NCBI RefSeq assembly: GCF_014192275.1
Contig: NZ_JACHXR010000013.1
Coordinates: 1-64,000, forward strand
Source: Halomonas stenophila
GTDB taxonomy: Bacteria; Pseudomonadota; Gammaproteobacteria; Pseudomonadales; Halomonadaceae
Length of the DNA: 64,000 bases
Direction: 5' to 3'
A model generated the notes under the pieces. The model was not told where the DNA came from, searched no databases, and was given only the letters and a program-made list of their open reading frames with translations. The stretch's first letter is position 1. Each line of letters opens with the position of its first letter. Positions 52,778 through 62,557 of the stretch are shown piece by piece. The translations under genes and the position numbers were made by a program.

Positions 52778-54007
52778 ATGAAAAACAAGGGTTTTACCAC
52801 AAAGATTGTCCACGGCGATCGCGAATCGCCGATCGAACACGGCTCCGTGCACAAGCCGGTGCATCACGTCGTTCTCTACGGTTACGACACCACGGAAGAG
52901 CTCGCCGCGGTGTTCCAGAACAAGCAGCCCGGCTATTCCTACGGTCGGCAGAACAACCCGACCACCACTGCGCTGCAAGCCAAGATCAGCGCGTTGGAAA
53001 CGGGAGTCGATACCCTCTGTTTTGCCACCGGCATGGCGGCGATTACCGCCACCTGCTTGACGCTGCTAAAAGCCGGGGATCATCTGGTCTCGAGCCAGTT
53101 CCTGTTTGGTAACACCAATAGTCTGTTTCAGACGCTGACTCAATTCGGCATCGAGGTCACCTTCGTCGACGCCACCGATGTCGCCAATGTGGAAGCGGCA
53201 GTGCAACCCAATACACGCATGGTCTTCGTCGAAACCATCGCCAACCCCTGCACCCAGGTGGCGGACCTGAAAGCGATCGGCGATTTCTGCCGCCGGCAGG
53301 ACTTGGTCTACGTGGTCGATAACACCATGACCTCACCGGCACTGTTCTTGCCGAAGGCGGTTGGCGCCGGCTTGAGCATCAACTCGTTGAGCAAGTGCAT
53401 CGCCGGCCACGGTGAAGTCCTGGGCGGCGCGGTCACGGATCTTGGCGAGTACGACTGGAGCCGCTACCCCAATATCAACCCCGCGTACCGGACAGGCGAT
53501 CCACAGAAATGGGGCCTGCAACAGATTCGCAAGAAGGGGTTGCGTGATATGGGCGCGACCCTGGCACCGGACTCGGCCCACCGCATCGCTATCGGCTCGG
53601 AAACCCTGGCCCTGCGCATGGACAAGGCGTGCAGCAATGCACAGGCGCTGGCAGAGTATTTTTCCCGGCACAAGGCGATCAAGCAGGTTTACTACCCGGG
53701 CCTTGCTGCCCATCCGCAACATCAGCGCGCACAGGAACTGTTCAACGGTTTCGGGGCCTTGATGAGCATCGACCTGGTCGACAACGACGCCTGCTTCGAC
53801 GTGTTGAACAAGCTGCAAGGCGTGGTGCTCTCCAGCCACCTCGGCGACAACCGCACCCTGGCCATTCCGGTGGCTCACACCATCTTCTTCGAAATGGGGC
53901 CGGAACGGCGGGCGTCGATGGGCATCTCCGACGGCACCATTCGTCTCTCCGTGGGAATCGAAGATCGGGATGATCTGCTGGAGGACTTTGAGCGGGCTTT
54001 GGGTTAG
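52778..54007 (+). CDS. Cys/Met metabolism PLP-dependent enzyme (cystathionine gamma-synthase family)
   Basis: A 409-residue fold-type I enzyme. Family residues are visible in PGYSYGRQNNPTTTALQAKI, TLCFATGMAAITATCLTLL, FVETIANPCTQVADL, VVDNTMTSPALF with the PLP Asp, the Schiff-base Lys in INSLSKCIAGHGEVLGG, and RLSVGIEDRDDLLEDFERAL. Such enzymes make or break thioether bonds (cystathionine, O-acylhomoserine sulfhydrylation, methionine gamma-lyase); which one cannot be told. Start uncertain: ATG 52778 (KNKGFTTKIVHGDRE, the family start) or ATG 52757. GC content is lower than the core genes, suggesting transfer with the antitoxin region. Confidence 0.85.
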   Translation: MKNKGFTTKIVHGDRESPIEHGSVHKPVHHVVLYGYDTTEELAAVFQNKQPGYSYGRQNNPTTTALQAKISALETGVDTLCFATGMAAITATCLTLLKAGDHLVSSQFLFGNTNSLFQTLTQFGIEVTFVDATDVANVEAAVQPNTRMVFVETIANPCTQVADLKAIGDFCRRQDLVYVVDNTMTSPALFLPKAVGAGLSINSLSKCIAGHGEVLGGAVTDLGEYDWSRYPNINPAYRTGDPQKWGLQQIRKKGLRDMGATLAPDSAHRIAIGSETLALRMDKACSNAQALAEYFSRHKAIKQVYYPGLAAHPQHQRAQELFNGFGALMSIDLVDNDACFDVLNKLQGVVLSSHLGDNRTLAIPVAHTIFFEMGPERRASMGISDGTIRLSVGIEDRDDLLEDFERALG

Positions 54008-54137
54008 CCGATGTAGACCGCTTCCGATATCGCGGGTCGCCGAGAGGGTGAGCGTCCTCCGGCCTTCGATGTCCAATCCTGACATAGCTCTGCCGGCCGG
54101 AGATGGCGGTCGCATCACCTTTCCTCGAGGAGGCCTT

Positions 54138-54563
54138 ATGGATCCTCGCCTGCTCTACTCCCTGGCGGCGGATGCCATCCTGGTGGTCCACGCGGCCTTC
54201 GTGGTGTTCGTGATCCTGGGACTCGCGCTGACGCTGATCGGCAAGCCCCTCGCCTGGCACTGGGTCCGCAATCCCTGGTTCCGCCTCGCGCACCTGGGAG
54301 CGATCGGTTTCGTGGTGCTGCAGACATGGCTGGGCACCCTCTGCCCGCTCACCGTGTGGGAGATGGCGCTGCGGGAAAGGGCGGGAGACGCCCTGTATAC
54401 GGGTTCCTTCGTTGCCTACTGGCTGCACCGGCTGCTGTTCTATCAGGCGCCCGCCTGGGTCTTCATCGTCGTCTACACGCTGTTCGGCGGCCTCGTCGTC
54501 CTCAGTTGGTTCTGGGTGCGCCCGCGCCCCTTCGGCGGGAAGGGACGCCGTGACAGCCGCTGA
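54138..54563 (+). CDS. DUF2784-family membrane protein
   Basis: A 141-residue protein with four hydrophobic helices: ADAILVVHAAFVVFVILGLA, LAHLGAIGFVVLQTWLG, FVAYWLHRLLFY, and AWVFIVVYTLFGGLVVLSWF. The conserved W..RN.WFR and the LCPLT.WE motif mark DUF2784, small bacterial membrane proteins of unknown function. GAGGAGG with a 4-base gap precedes ATG 54138; the long ORF upstream is not family-like. Confidence 0.85.
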   Translation: MDPRLLYSLAADAILVVHAAFVVFVILGLALTLIGKPLAWHWVRNPWFRLAHLGAIGFVVLQTWLGTLCPLTVWEMALRERAGDALYTGSFVAYWLHRLLFYQAPAWVFIVVYTLFGGLVVLSWFWVRPRPFGGKGRRDSR

Positions 54564-54592
54564 CATGGCCTGGCAAGTCGCGACCGTTCGCC

Positions 54593-56737
54593 TCACAGGA
54601 AGACATACACCGTCACCACGAGGAAGGCGCCGTGCAACAGCGGCCAGAACAGCAGTTTGGGGATGAGGTTGTCGCGGTAGTGGAAGAAGCGGTTATCGCT
54701 GAGCGCCATGAGCATGAACGCATTGATGGAGACGGCGACGATGGTGAAGTAGGTGATGAAGTAGAAATACTCCAGGTACATGATCTCCTCGGCGGCATAG
54801 CGGCGGCGGACATCGATATGCGCGAGCAGGATGATGAAGAAGATGGCCGCCGAGGTCGCCAGCACCGTGGAGGTGGTGAAGCCGTACAGGGAGGCACGGG
54901 CCGTCTCCCGGGTGTCGATCATCAGCATGGCGAACAGCATGACCGCGGCGACGAACAGCGGGATCTGGTTGGAGATGAAGGCGTCGGTGATGTTGCGCAG
55001 CAGGGTGACGTTGTAGGTCAGCTCCGGGAAATCGCCTTCCCTGGCGTTCCCGCGCACCCCGAGGTCGCTGCGGTAGTCATGGAAGCGATAGGCGAAGAAG
55101 CTGCGCTGCACCTGCCAGCCCGGCAGGCGAAAGTCGGGCTCCATCCCCGGCAGCGCCGTGGGATGAATCAGCCGGTAGGCCTCCAGCTCCGGCACCAGCA
55201 CGATGTTGCGCGCCATCTCGGGATGCCAGACCCGCAGCCGCAGGGTCTTGATGTCGATCGGGAAACGGGAGTATTCGAAGGGTTGATGCAGGGTGGTCTT
55301 GAAGTACCAGCCGATCACCTCGCTGTCGCCCTCGCGCAGGCGAAACAACTCCTCGCGAACATCCTGCTGGGGGATGGCGTCCGGGAAGAAGATCCCGCGT
55401 CGCAGGTCGTCATGTTCCGGCACCGCATAGCGCTGCCAGACGAAGCCGGTGACGACGAAGTCGTGGGCCGTCTGGAAGCGGATCGCCTGGACGAACATCC
55501 CCGTCGCGATCTGGATGGGGGCGTCGAAGCGCTGCAGGCGAGCCTCTTCGCCATAGCCATCGAGGTAGCTCTCGATGCCGGCGCGGTCGACCAGCATGAC
55601 CGCCCCCGGCGGGTCGCGCCCCGCCTCGGCAAACTCCAGGGTCCAGATGTGCACCACCCCGACCAGGAACAGCAGGGCGATGGCCACGCTGCCGCTCCAG
55701 AGGGCCGGCTTGGAGTCCAGGCGGTAGGCGAGGAGCAGGACGATCAGGCCGGTCGCGCCGGTGATCATGGCGATGGCGATCACGATCTGTCGGTGCTTGT
55801 GTTCGCCGAGGTCGAGCGGGATCTCGGCGCTGAAGGCCACCACCGCCAGGGACCAGTTCGGCGCCGCGATGGGGCGATAGAAGATCCAGGAGTCCTGCCC
55901 GGTGAGTTCGTTGGAATGGGCGATGACACCGCTCCGCTGGTCGGTGGCCCGCTCGGCCAGACGCCTCAGCACCGGATCGCGCAGCTGGTCGGCGATGTCG
56001 TGCAGGTTCTGTCCCTGACGCGCGTATTCCCGCCGCGGGTGCGCCACGAAGGTGCCCTGATCGGTGATGACGAAGGCATAGCCGGTCTCGCCCAGGTCCA
56101 GGGCGCCGACCAGGTCCCAGACATCCTCGATCGAGTAGTCGATGCAGACGGTGCCGTCGGCCCCGGCGGCGTCGCGGGCCCGCTGCGCCTCGGGGAGTCG
56201 GAAGGGCGTACAGTAGAGGGCGAGCATCGCCTGACTGGCCTGGCCGAAGAAGGGCTCCAGCCAGCCCGACCGGGCGGTCCCCTGGTGGTACCAGGCGTGT
56301 TGGGGCTCGGTATAGTCGTAGACGTCCTCCACCCGGACCAGGCGGTGAACGCCATGGCGCTTGACGATGTAGGGTGCGTGCAGCCGTCGGTCAGGGGCAT
56401 AGGCATAGGGGCGAAACATCACCCCGACGCCGAAGACGTCGGGGTGCTGCGCCACCAGTGCCTCGAGTCGGGCCTCGATCCGGGTGACCGGCAGCTCGCC
56501 GCTGGCCAGCTCGCTGGCGAGCGCATCGGCCAGGTCGGAGAGCTGGCGCATATCGGCGTTGAGTGACTCGGCAGCCACCGTGGCCTCGCCCCGGATCCGC
56601 TCCCGCCAGTCATCGGTCGTTTGCTGCCGAGTGCTGCGGTCCACCCAGATCAGGCCGACGGCGATGGTAAAGGCGACCACTGCCACGACCAGGGCCGTGC
56701 TGAAGACGAGGCGTGCCGGACCGGGTGGGGGAAACAT
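54593..56737 (-). CDS. Cache sensor fused to a pentameric ligand-gated channel-like module
   Basis: A 714-residue membrane protein. TM1 (residues 10-33) leads into a periplasmic Cache-type sensor (about 45-310: FGVGVMFRPYAYAPDRR, YDYTEPQHAWYHQG, ETGYAFVITDQGTFVAHP, PIAAPNWSLAVVAF), closed by two more helices (317-338, 347-367). A second periplasmic beta-rich domain (375-585) follows with RRGIFFPDAIPQ and FEYSRFPIDIKTLRLRVWHP, the latter like the FPFD motif of Cys-loop-type channels. Four final helices match M1-M4 (ISNQIPLFVAAVMLFAMLMI; FTTSTVLATSAAIFFIILLA; YFYFITYFTIVAVSINAF; LFWPLLHGAFLVVTVYVFL). ATG 56737 is preferred; GTG 56788 is possible. A channel gated through a metabolite sensor is inference. 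Confidence 0.65.
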   Translation of the reverse strand: MFPPPGPARLVFSTALVVAVVAFTIAVGLIWVDRSTRQQTTDDWRERIRGEATVAAESLNADMRQLSDLADALASELASGELPVTRIEARLEALVAQHPDVFGVGVMFRPYAYAPDRRLHAPYIVKRHGVHRLVRVEDVYDYTEPQHAWYHQGTARSGWLEPFFGQASQAMLALYCTPFRLPEAQRARDAAGADGTVCIDYSIEDVWDLVGALDLGETGYAFVITDQGTFVAHPRREYARQGQNLHDIADQLRDPVLRRLAERATDQRSGVIAHSNELTGQDSWIFYRPIAAPNWSLAVVAFSAEIPLDLGEHKHRQIVIAIAMITGATGLIVLLLAYRLDSKPALWSGSVAIALLFLVGVVHIWTLEFAEAGRDPPGAVMLVDRAGIESYLDGYGEEARLQRFDAPIQIATGMFVQAIRFQTAHDFVVTGFVWQRYAVPEHDDLRRGIFFPDAIPQQDVREELFRLREGDSEVIGWYFKTTLHQPFEYSRFPIDIKTLRLRVWHPEMARNIVLVPELEAYRLIHPTALPGMEPDFRLPGWQVQRSFFAYRFHDYRSDLGVRGNAREGDFPELTYNVTLLRNITDAFISNQIPLFVAAVMLFAMLMIDTRETARASLYGFTTSTVLATSAAIFFIILLAHIDVRRRYAAEEIMYLEYFYFITYFTIVAVSINAFMLMALSDNRFFHYRDNLIPKLLFWPLLHGAFLVVTVYVFL

Positions 56738-56922
56738 CCTGCACCTTGATGTCTCGGGAGCGAACTGGGTTCGTGTTCGGTATGGCACCGGCCGAGGGGG
56801 ATTGCAACGTCGGTGGTCAGGTCCTCAGGGAAAGATGGCGACGCCCTCTACACTTACAGGAGACAAGCCGCAGCGCAGGCTGGAGGTGGGTGTCACCTCG
56901 GCCGATGCTCAGGGGGAAGGTC

Positions 56923-57759
56923 ATGCCCATTCTCGACTTCGACCCGATACGCGATGTCTGGAGCAGCCTCGCAGCGGGCTATGATCGGCTCGTCACCCCC
57001 ACGCACCTGTGGCTGGGCAACGAGGCCCTGCGCCGGGCCGGCCTCGCCAGCGGCATGTCGTTTCTCGACGTGGCCTGCGGCAGCGGGGCCTTGAGCCTGC
57101 CGGCGGCACGCCTGGGGGCAAGGGTCACCGCCGTCGACCTTTCCCCCGCCATGGTCGAACGGCTCGAGGCCAGGGCCCGGCAGGCGGGGATCGACACCCT
57201 CCAGGCCCGGGTCATGGATGGCGCCGCCCTGCAGCTGGACGACGACACCTTCGACATGACCGGATCGCAGTATGGCGTCATGCTCTTCCCCGATCTCATG
57301 GCCGGCCTGGCCGAGATGGTGCGTGTCACCCGGCCGGGCGGCACGGTGCTGGTGATCGCCCTCGGCCTGCCCGAGGAGGTCGAGTTCATGCGCTTCATGA
57401 TGGACGCCATCCAGGCCGCGGTGCCCGAGTTCCCCGACCTCTCCCGGGAGCCGCCGCCGCTGCCGTTCCAGATCGGCAGACCCAACAAGCTGCGTCACCG
57501 GCTCATCACCACCGGCCTGAGAGACGTCCGGGTGGAACGGCTCACCGAGTCGCTGCGCTTCCGGTCGGGCCAGGCGCTGTGGGACTGGCTGATGTCCAGC
57601 AACCCCATCCCCGGCCAGCTGGTCGCCGACCTCTCGCAGCAACAGCAGGCCCGGATCCTCGAGGAGCTGGACGCCAGGGTCCGGGATCGCGCCGGGAACG
57701 AGGCCTCCGCGGTGCTCACCAGCCGGGTCAATATCGGCATCGGCACGAAGCGGGACTGA
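56923..57759 (+). CDS. Class I SAM-dependent methyltransferase
   Basis: A 278-residue methyltransferase with SAM motif MSFLDVACGSGALSLPAARLG, VTAVDLSPAMVERLEARARQ, the acidic loop VMDGAALQLDDDTFD, and VRVTRPGGTVLVIALG. These are UbiE/menaquinone-type core motifs, but the C-terminal half is divergent, so the acceptor is unknown. ATG 56923 follows GGGGGAAGG; in-frame starts upstream (56713, 56905) lie in non-family sequence. Confidence 0.88.
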   Translation: MPILDFDPIRDVWSSLAAGYDRLVTPTHLWLGNEALRRAGLASGMSFLDVACGSGALSLPAARLGARVTAVDLSPAMVERLEARARQAGIDTLQARVMDGAALQLDDDTFDMTGSQYGVMLFPDLMAGLAEMVRVTRPGGTVLVIALGLPEEVEFMRFMMDAIQAAVPEFPDLSREPPPLPFQIGRPNKLRHRLITTGLRDVRVERLTESLRFRSGQALWDWLMSSNPIPGQLVADLSQQQQARILEELDARVRDRAGNEASAVLTSRVNIGIGTKRD

Positions 57760-57864
57760 GCGTCGCGGGACGCCCGGGGCCATCGATCGCGGCTCCCGCG
57801 GGAAGCCTGCCGACAGCGGCCTCGAACCCGGCGACTCCCTGCTCCCCCGCAACCAGGAGTGGCC

Positions 57865-58146
57865 ATGAACATCGGCATTCTGACCCTGCGAATCTCCCTT
57901 CCCGGCTGCGCCTCCCTCAAGGAGAAGCGCCAGCGCATGCGCGGCATGCACCAGCGATACGGCCGCAACCCGACGGTGGCGGTCTGCGAAAGCGCCGACC
58001 GTGACAGCCTGGAGACCAGCGAATGGACCTTCGTGGCGGTCGGGCAGACGGTGCCGGAGGTCGAGTCGCTGTGCAGCGAGATCGAGGACAGGGTGCAACG
58101 CACGGTCGATGGCCGGGTGATGGAGGCGACCCGGGAGATCCTCTGA
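57865..58146 (+). CDS. DUF503-family protein (YlxP-like)
   Basis: A 93-residue protein opening NIGILTLRISLPGCASLKEK, whose SLKEKR segment marks DUF503/YlxP, a small ferredoxin-like fold common in Gram-positive bacteria, where it sits near rbfA and infB. Its function is unknown. The rest (VAVCESADRDSLETSEWTF) is also family-like. CCAGGAG precedes ATG 57865, so the GTG two codons earlier is not needed. Confidence 0.8.
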   Translation: MNIGILTLRISLPGCASLKEKRQRMRGMHQRYGRNPTVAVCESADRDSLETSEWTFVAVGQTVPEVESLCSEIEDRVQRTVDGRVMEATREIL

Positions 58147-58279
58147 CCGGCCATGCCGCACCCGCCGCGCATCCTAGGGACCGGTCGCCGCCCGTCGCAG
58201 GAGGCACACGCCCCTGTAACAGTCCGGCGGCATGCTGGGAACGCCCCCACCGATCCATCACAGGACAGCGAGGCCCCGG

Positions 58280-59581
58280 ATGAAACGAATGACCCTGACG
58301 CTCACTCTCTGCTGGCTGGCGTGGCTGCTGGCCTCGGCCCCGGTGTCTGCCGCACCGGAAGATGCCGTCACCGCCGCGGCCGGCCGTGTCACCCTGGGCC
58401 CCCGCCCCCTGGCGCTGGTGCAGGCCATGGGCGAGGACAGCCAGCGGGAACGCGAGCTCAAGGCGGACCTGCTGCGCTGCGCCGCCGGCGACCGAGCCTG
58501 GCGCCGCAGCGACTTCACCATCGGCCATCGCGGGGCTCCCATGCAGTTTCCCGAGCATACCCGCGAGTCCTATCTCGCCGCGGCCCAGATGGGGGCCGGG
58601 GCCATCGAATGCGACGTGACCTTCACCGCCGACCAGGCCCTCGTCTGTCGCCATTCCCAGTGCGACCTGCACGCCACCACCAACATCCTCGAGACCGACC
58701 TGGCCCGGAAGTGCAGCGTGCCGCCGGCCTTCGACCCGGACAGCGGCGAACTGACCAATGCGGCCGAGGTCCAGTGCTGCACCAGCGACATCACCCTGGC
58801 CGAGTTCGAGTCCCTGCAGGGCAAGATGGAGGGCGCCGACACCGAGGCGCGCAGCGTCGCGGCCTACCTCGACGGCACGCCGGGCTGGCGCACCGATCTC
58901 TACGCCGATCGCGGCACCCTGATGACCCACGCCGAGAGCATCGCGCTGTTCCAGGCGCTGGGCGTGCGGATGGCGCCGGAGCTCAAGGCCCCGAGCGTCG
59001 CCATGCCCTTCGATGGCATGAGCCAGGCCGACTACGCCCAGAAGCTGATCGACGAGTACGAGGCCGCCGGCGTGCCGGCAAGCCGGGTCTTCCCGCAGTC
59101 CTTCAACCTGGAGGACGTGCGCTACTGGATCGAACACGCCCCGGCCTTCGCCGACCAGGCGGTCTACCTGGACGACCGCTACGACCTCGAGGGTTTCGAT
59201 CACCGCGACCCGGCCAGCTGGACGCCGAGCATGGAAGAACTCGCCGAGCAGGGCGTGAAGATCCTGGCGCCGCCCATGTGGATGCTGCTGGCGGCCGACC
59301 CGGGGGCCGGCGACGGCGAGAGCCGCATCCTGCCCTCGGTCTACGCCGAGCGCGCCAGCGACGCCGGACTGGAGCTGATCGCCTGGAGCTTCGAGCGCTC
59401 CGGCCCGCTGTCCCGGGACGGCGAGTGGTACCACCAGACCACCGACGCGGTCATCGACGGCAACGGCGACAAGCTGCTGACCCTGGACGTGCTGGCCCGG
59501 GACGTAGGTGTCCGTGGCCTGTTCTCCGACTGGCCCGCCACCGTCACCTTCTACGACAACTGCATGGCCCCCGAGGCCTGA
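58280..59581 (+). CDS. Secreted glycerophosphodiester phosphodiesterase
   Basis: This 433-residue enzyme has a Sec signal peptide (residues about 1-24, [17 protein letters not shown]). The GDPD fold follows: [20 protein letters not shown] with the catalytic His and metal Glu, [27 protein letters not shown] with the second His, and [11 protein letters not shown] with the metal Glu. It should cleave glycerophosphodiesters to glycerol-3-phosphate and an alcohol in the periplasm, a phosphate or carbon scavenging role. The C-terminal [14 protein letters not shown] also ends the chimeric gene at 35760. GAGG lies before ATG 58280. Confidence 0.9.
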   Translation: MKRMTLTLTLCWLAWLLASAPVSAAPEDAVTAAAGRVTLGPRPLALVQAMGEDSQRERELKADLLRCAAGDRAWRRSDFTIGHRGAPMQFPEHTRESYLAAAQMGAGAIECDVTFTADQALVCRHSQCDLHATTNILETDLARKCSVPPAFDPDSGELTNAAEVQCCTSDITLAEFESLQGKMEGADTEARSVAAYLDGTPGWRTDLYADRGTLMTHAESIALFQALGVRMAPELKAPSVAMPFDGMSQADYAQKLIDEYEAAGVPASRVFPQSFNLEDVRYWIEHAPAFADQAVYLDDRYDLEGFDHRDPASWTPSMEELAEQGVKILAPPMWMLLAADPGAGDGESRILPSVYAERASDAGLELIAWSFERSGPLSRDGEWYHQTTDAVIDGNGDKLLTLDVLARDVGVRGLFSDWPATVTFYDNCMAPEA

Positions 59582-59887
59582 GCCCTCGCTCCCGGGCCGC
59601 GCCTGGCGCGGCCTGCCCCCATTGCCCTCCCTTGCCCCGTGGCCAGCCGCCCCGGCGACCCGGCCGGGCTGCCCCACCGCGCGTCCCGATCACGCCGCCT
59701 GGTCGCGATGGCCGATATGGACCGGATCTGCCCTGTCTGCCTCTCACATTCCGGTTCGACGAGCGCGATCCTGACCCCGTGGGGACGGGCGGCGAGGGAC
59801 GTCCTTCGCCGCCCGTCCCGGCCGAGGGATGCCACGCCGCCCAGGCGGCAGGGCATCCGACCGCTACCCATTCGGGAGGCAGAAGCC
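59582..59887. other. Intergenic region with a large palindrome
   Basis: 306 bases without a gene. At 59782-59819 a 38-base near-perfect palindrome (14-bp outer arms GGGACGGGCGGCGA/TCGCCGCCCGTCCC and a 4-bp inner stem, one G-T wobble) can fold in either strand. It probably ends the phosphodiesterase message or blocks read-through into the FAD oxidase gene. Confidence 0.6.
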
Positions 59888-61264
59888 ATGTTGACGACAT
59901 CCGTTATCGAAACCCTGGAAGACGCCTTGCGTGGTCGCGTGATCCAACCGACCGATGCCGACTACGAGGAGGCGCGTACCCTCTTCAACGCGATGATCGA
60001 CAAGCGTCCACGACTGATCGCCCGGTGCGTCGACGCGGCGGACGTGATGGCCGCCGTCGGGTTCGGGCGAGACCAGGGGCTGCCCATCGCCATTCGCGGC
60101 GGCGGACACAATGGCCCCGGCCTCGCCTCGGTCGACGACGGCCTGGTCATCGACCTCTCGTCGATGAAGGGGCTACGCGTGGATCCCGAGGCCAGGACGG
60201 TACGCGTCGAGCCCGGCTGCCGATGGGGCGACGTCGACCATGCCACCCATGCCTTCGGCCTGGCGGCCGTCAGTGGCATCCACTCCAATACCGGGGTGCC
60301 CGGCCTGACCCTCGGTGGCGGCCATGGCTACCTGACGCGTCGCCATGGCCTCGCCATCGACAACCTGCTGGCCGCCGACGTGGTGCTGGCCGATGGCCGG
60401 CTGGTGCATGCCAGCGAGCGCGAGCACCCCGACCTGTTCTGGGCCTTGCGCGGCGGGGGCGGCAACTTCGGTGTGGTGACCTCGTTCGAGTTCCGTCTGC
60501 ACCCGGTGGAAACCGTCATCGCCGGGCCGCTGTTCTGGCCGATCGAGGCGCTCGAGACCACGCTGCGCTGGTACCGCGACTGGCTGCCCCGGGCGCCGGA
60601 GGAGGTCTACGCCTTCTATCTCACGGCCGAGGTGCCCTCGGAGGCGCCCTTCCCGCCGGAACTGCATGGGCGCAAGGTGTGCGGACTGCAATGGTGCTTC
60701 ACGGGCCCCGAGGCGCACGCCGAGGCGGCGCTGCAGCCGGCCCGCGAGGTGGCCGAGCCACTCTTCGAGGGCATCGGGCCCATGCCCTACCCCGCCCTGC
60801 AGAGCATGTTCGATGCCCTCTATCCCGACGGCCTGCAGTGGTACTGGAAGGGCGATGTCGTGCGCGAGCTCTCCGACGCGGCCATCGCCGAGCACCGGCG
60901 CTTCGCCGAGGTGCCCACCAGCCTGTCGACGATGCACCTCTATCCCATCGACGGCGCCGTGCACCGAGTCGAGGAGCAGGCCACCGCCTGGCGGTTCCGC
61001 GATGCCACCTGGTCGATGGTCATCGCCGGCATCGATCCCGACCCGGCCAACCACGAACGCATGCAGCGCTGGGCGCGCGACTACTGGGAGGCCCTGCATG
61101 GCCACTCCGCGGGGGGCGCCTACGTGAACTTCATGATGGAGGAGGGCCAGGAGCGCATCCGGGGAACCTACGGCGACAACCTGCCCCGCCTGCAACGCAT
61201 CAAGGCCCACTACGACCCGGAGAACCTCTTCCGGGTGAACCAGAACATCGTGCCCGCCGGCTGA
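59888..61264 (+). CDS. FAD-linked oxidase with berberine-bridge domain, copy 1
   Basis: A 458-residue flavoenzyme of the PCMH/BBE type. FAD binding is seen in LPIAIRGGGHNGPGLASVDDG, where the His in GGGHN is the usual covalent FAD site, GVPGLTLGGGHGYLTRRHG and LRGGGGNFGVVTSFEFRLHP. The closing YDPENLFRVNQNI is the BBE signature. The second FAD-linking Cys (GxCxxV-type motif) is replaced by SGIHSNTGVPG, so single covalent attachment is likely. Substrates of bacterial members include sugars and secondary alcohols. GGGAGG precedes ATG 59888. A related gene lies at the right edge of the window. Confidence 0.9.
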   Translation: MLTTSVIETLEDALRGRVIQPTDADYEEARTLFNAMIDKRPRLIARCVDAADVMAAVGFGRDQGLPIAIRGGGHNGPGLASVDDGLVIDLSSMKGLRVDPEARTVRVEPGCRWGDVDHATHAFGLAAVSGIHSNTGVPGLTLGGGHGYLTRRHGLAIDNLLAADVVLADGRLVHASEREHPDLFWALRGGGGNFGVVTSFEFRLHPVETVIAGPLFWPIEALETTLRWYRDWLPRAPEEVYAFYLTAEVPSEAPFPPELHGRKVCGLQWCFTGPEAHAEAALQPAREVAEPLFEGIGPMPYPALQSMFDALYPDGLQWYWKGDVVRELSDAAIAEHRRFAEVPTSLSTMHLYPIDGAVHRVEEQATAWRFRDATWSMVIAGIDPDPANHERMQRWARDYWEALHGHSAGGAYVNFMMEEGQERIRGTYGDNLPRLQRIKAHYDPENLFRVNQNIVPAG

Positions 61265-61351
61265 GGGGCAGGAGGCCACCCACAAGCGGATCGACCGCCA
61301 GGGAACGGCGGCTCACGCCCCCTCGGGGCCCGCCGGCCATGACGACGCCGT

Positions 61352-62377
61352 CTACGGCAGGACGGTGGCATGCGGCATGCGGAACTTGCGCCGATGGCCA
61401 CCGGGCGTGATCCCCGTCTGCCGCTTGAACAGCCGCCGGAAGAAGGCCGGATCCTCGTAGCCCACGGTCCAGGCGACCGCGTCGATGGGTTGGGGGGTGC
61501 GCTCCAGCAGGCGCTTTGCCTCCTCGAGTCGCAACGCCTGCACGTACTGGATCGGCGAGTAGCCGGTGGCCTTCAGGAAACGCCGCTGGAAGCTTCGCTC
61601 CGCGGCACCACTGGCGGCGGCCATCCTCTCCACCGGTGAGTGACAGTCCAGATGCCGCGCGATCCAGCGCTGGGCTCGCTCGACCGCGGCGTCGCCATGA
61701 TCGAAGCGGGGCGAGAAGACGCTATAGGCCGCCATGCCGTCGCTATGCAGGTCGAAGGCGAAGAACTTGGCCATGGCCTGGGCCACGGCCGAGCCCAGTT
61801 GTTGGGCCACCAGGTAGAGCGCCAGATCCTGCCAGGACGAGGCGGCCCCGGACATCACCAGCTCCTGGTGCTCGCCCTCGACGATCAGGGTCTTCTCGAG
61901 GGCCAGGGTGACTCGCGGGAAGTGGCGGCGAAAGGTGTCGGCATAGGCCCAGTGCATGGTGGCCTCGCGCCCGTCGAGCAGGCCCGTCTCGGCCAGCAGC
62001 AGGGTCCCCGAGCACGCCGAACACAGCTTGGCGCCCCCGGCATGCATGGCCAGCAGCCACTCCACCAGTTCGGGATAGCGGCCGGCCTGCCATTCGCCAT
62101 CCACCACCATGAAGGACGGCACGATGACCAGGTCGGTCCGGGTCACCTCCTTCACGGAGCGCGTCTGCAGCAGGGACAGGCCGGCATCCAGCATCAGCGG
62201 CCCTTCCCCCGCGGCGACGATATCCACGGTGAACGGCGGATGCCGGGACAGCGCCTCATCGAACCAGCCCAGGGCACCGAAACAGTTGAAGACGTCATGC
62301 AGCCCCGTGAGGGTGCCGATGATGACATCCCGGGTCGCCACCAGGCTGACGTGCTGGGCGGGTTGCCGTGTCTCCAT
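61352..62377 (-). CDS. GlxA-type AraC-family regulator with DJ-1/PfpI domain
   Basis: A 341-residue regulator with an N-terminal DJ-1/PfpI-like domain (TDLVIVPSFMVVDGEWQAGR, KLCSACSGTLLLAETGLLDG, where the nucleophile-elbow Cys is kept) and a C-terminal AraC pair of helix-turn-helices (ERMAAASGAAERSFQRRFLK, and VGYEDPAFFRRLFKRQTG). GlxA-like proteins sense small metabolites and often control neighbouring amine or choline genes. Here it sits between two related FAD oxidases, which it may control. ATG 62377 is chosen; no strong ribosome site is visible. Confidence 0.88.
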   Translation of the reverse strand: METRQPAQHVSLVATRDVIIGTLTGLHDVFNCFGALGWFDEALSRHPPFTVDIVAAGEGPLMLDAGLSLLQTRSVKEVTRTDLVIVPSFMVVDGEWQAGRYPELVEWLLAMHAGGAKLCSACSGTLLLAETGLLDGREATMHWAYADTFRRHFPRVTLALEKTLIVEGEHQELVMSGAASSWQDLALYLVAQQLGSAVAQAMAKFFAFDLHSDGMAAYSVFSPRFDHGDAAVERAQRWIARHLDCHSPVERMAAASGAAERSFQRRFLKATGYSPIQYVQALRLEEAKRLLERTPQPIDAVAWTVGYEDPAFFRRLFKRQTGITPGGHRRKFRMPHATVLP

Positions 62378-62557
62378 ACCGAACAACGTGGCAGAGACGG
62401 CCTGCCTCTGCCACTGCCGTCGCGTCCCCATGGCATTGCCCGGCCGAACGACAGCGCCCGAATACGGTCTACCCCGCGAATGCCAGCGCCGGCGGGTCCA
62501 CTCGCCTCGTTGCGCGGGGCCCACGGCCGCACCACTGCGTCAAGGGATGCCACCAAG

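Noticed and set aside
54632..56566. A 644-codon open frame on the plus strand
   Set aside because: It is antisense to the Cache-channel fusion; composition is shadow-like and no domain is seen.
58153..61410. A 1085-codon open frame on the plus strand
   Set aside because: It runs across the phosphodiesterase and FAD oxidase genes in another frame, with Arg/Pro/Gly-heavy low-complexity content typical of high-GC shadow frames.
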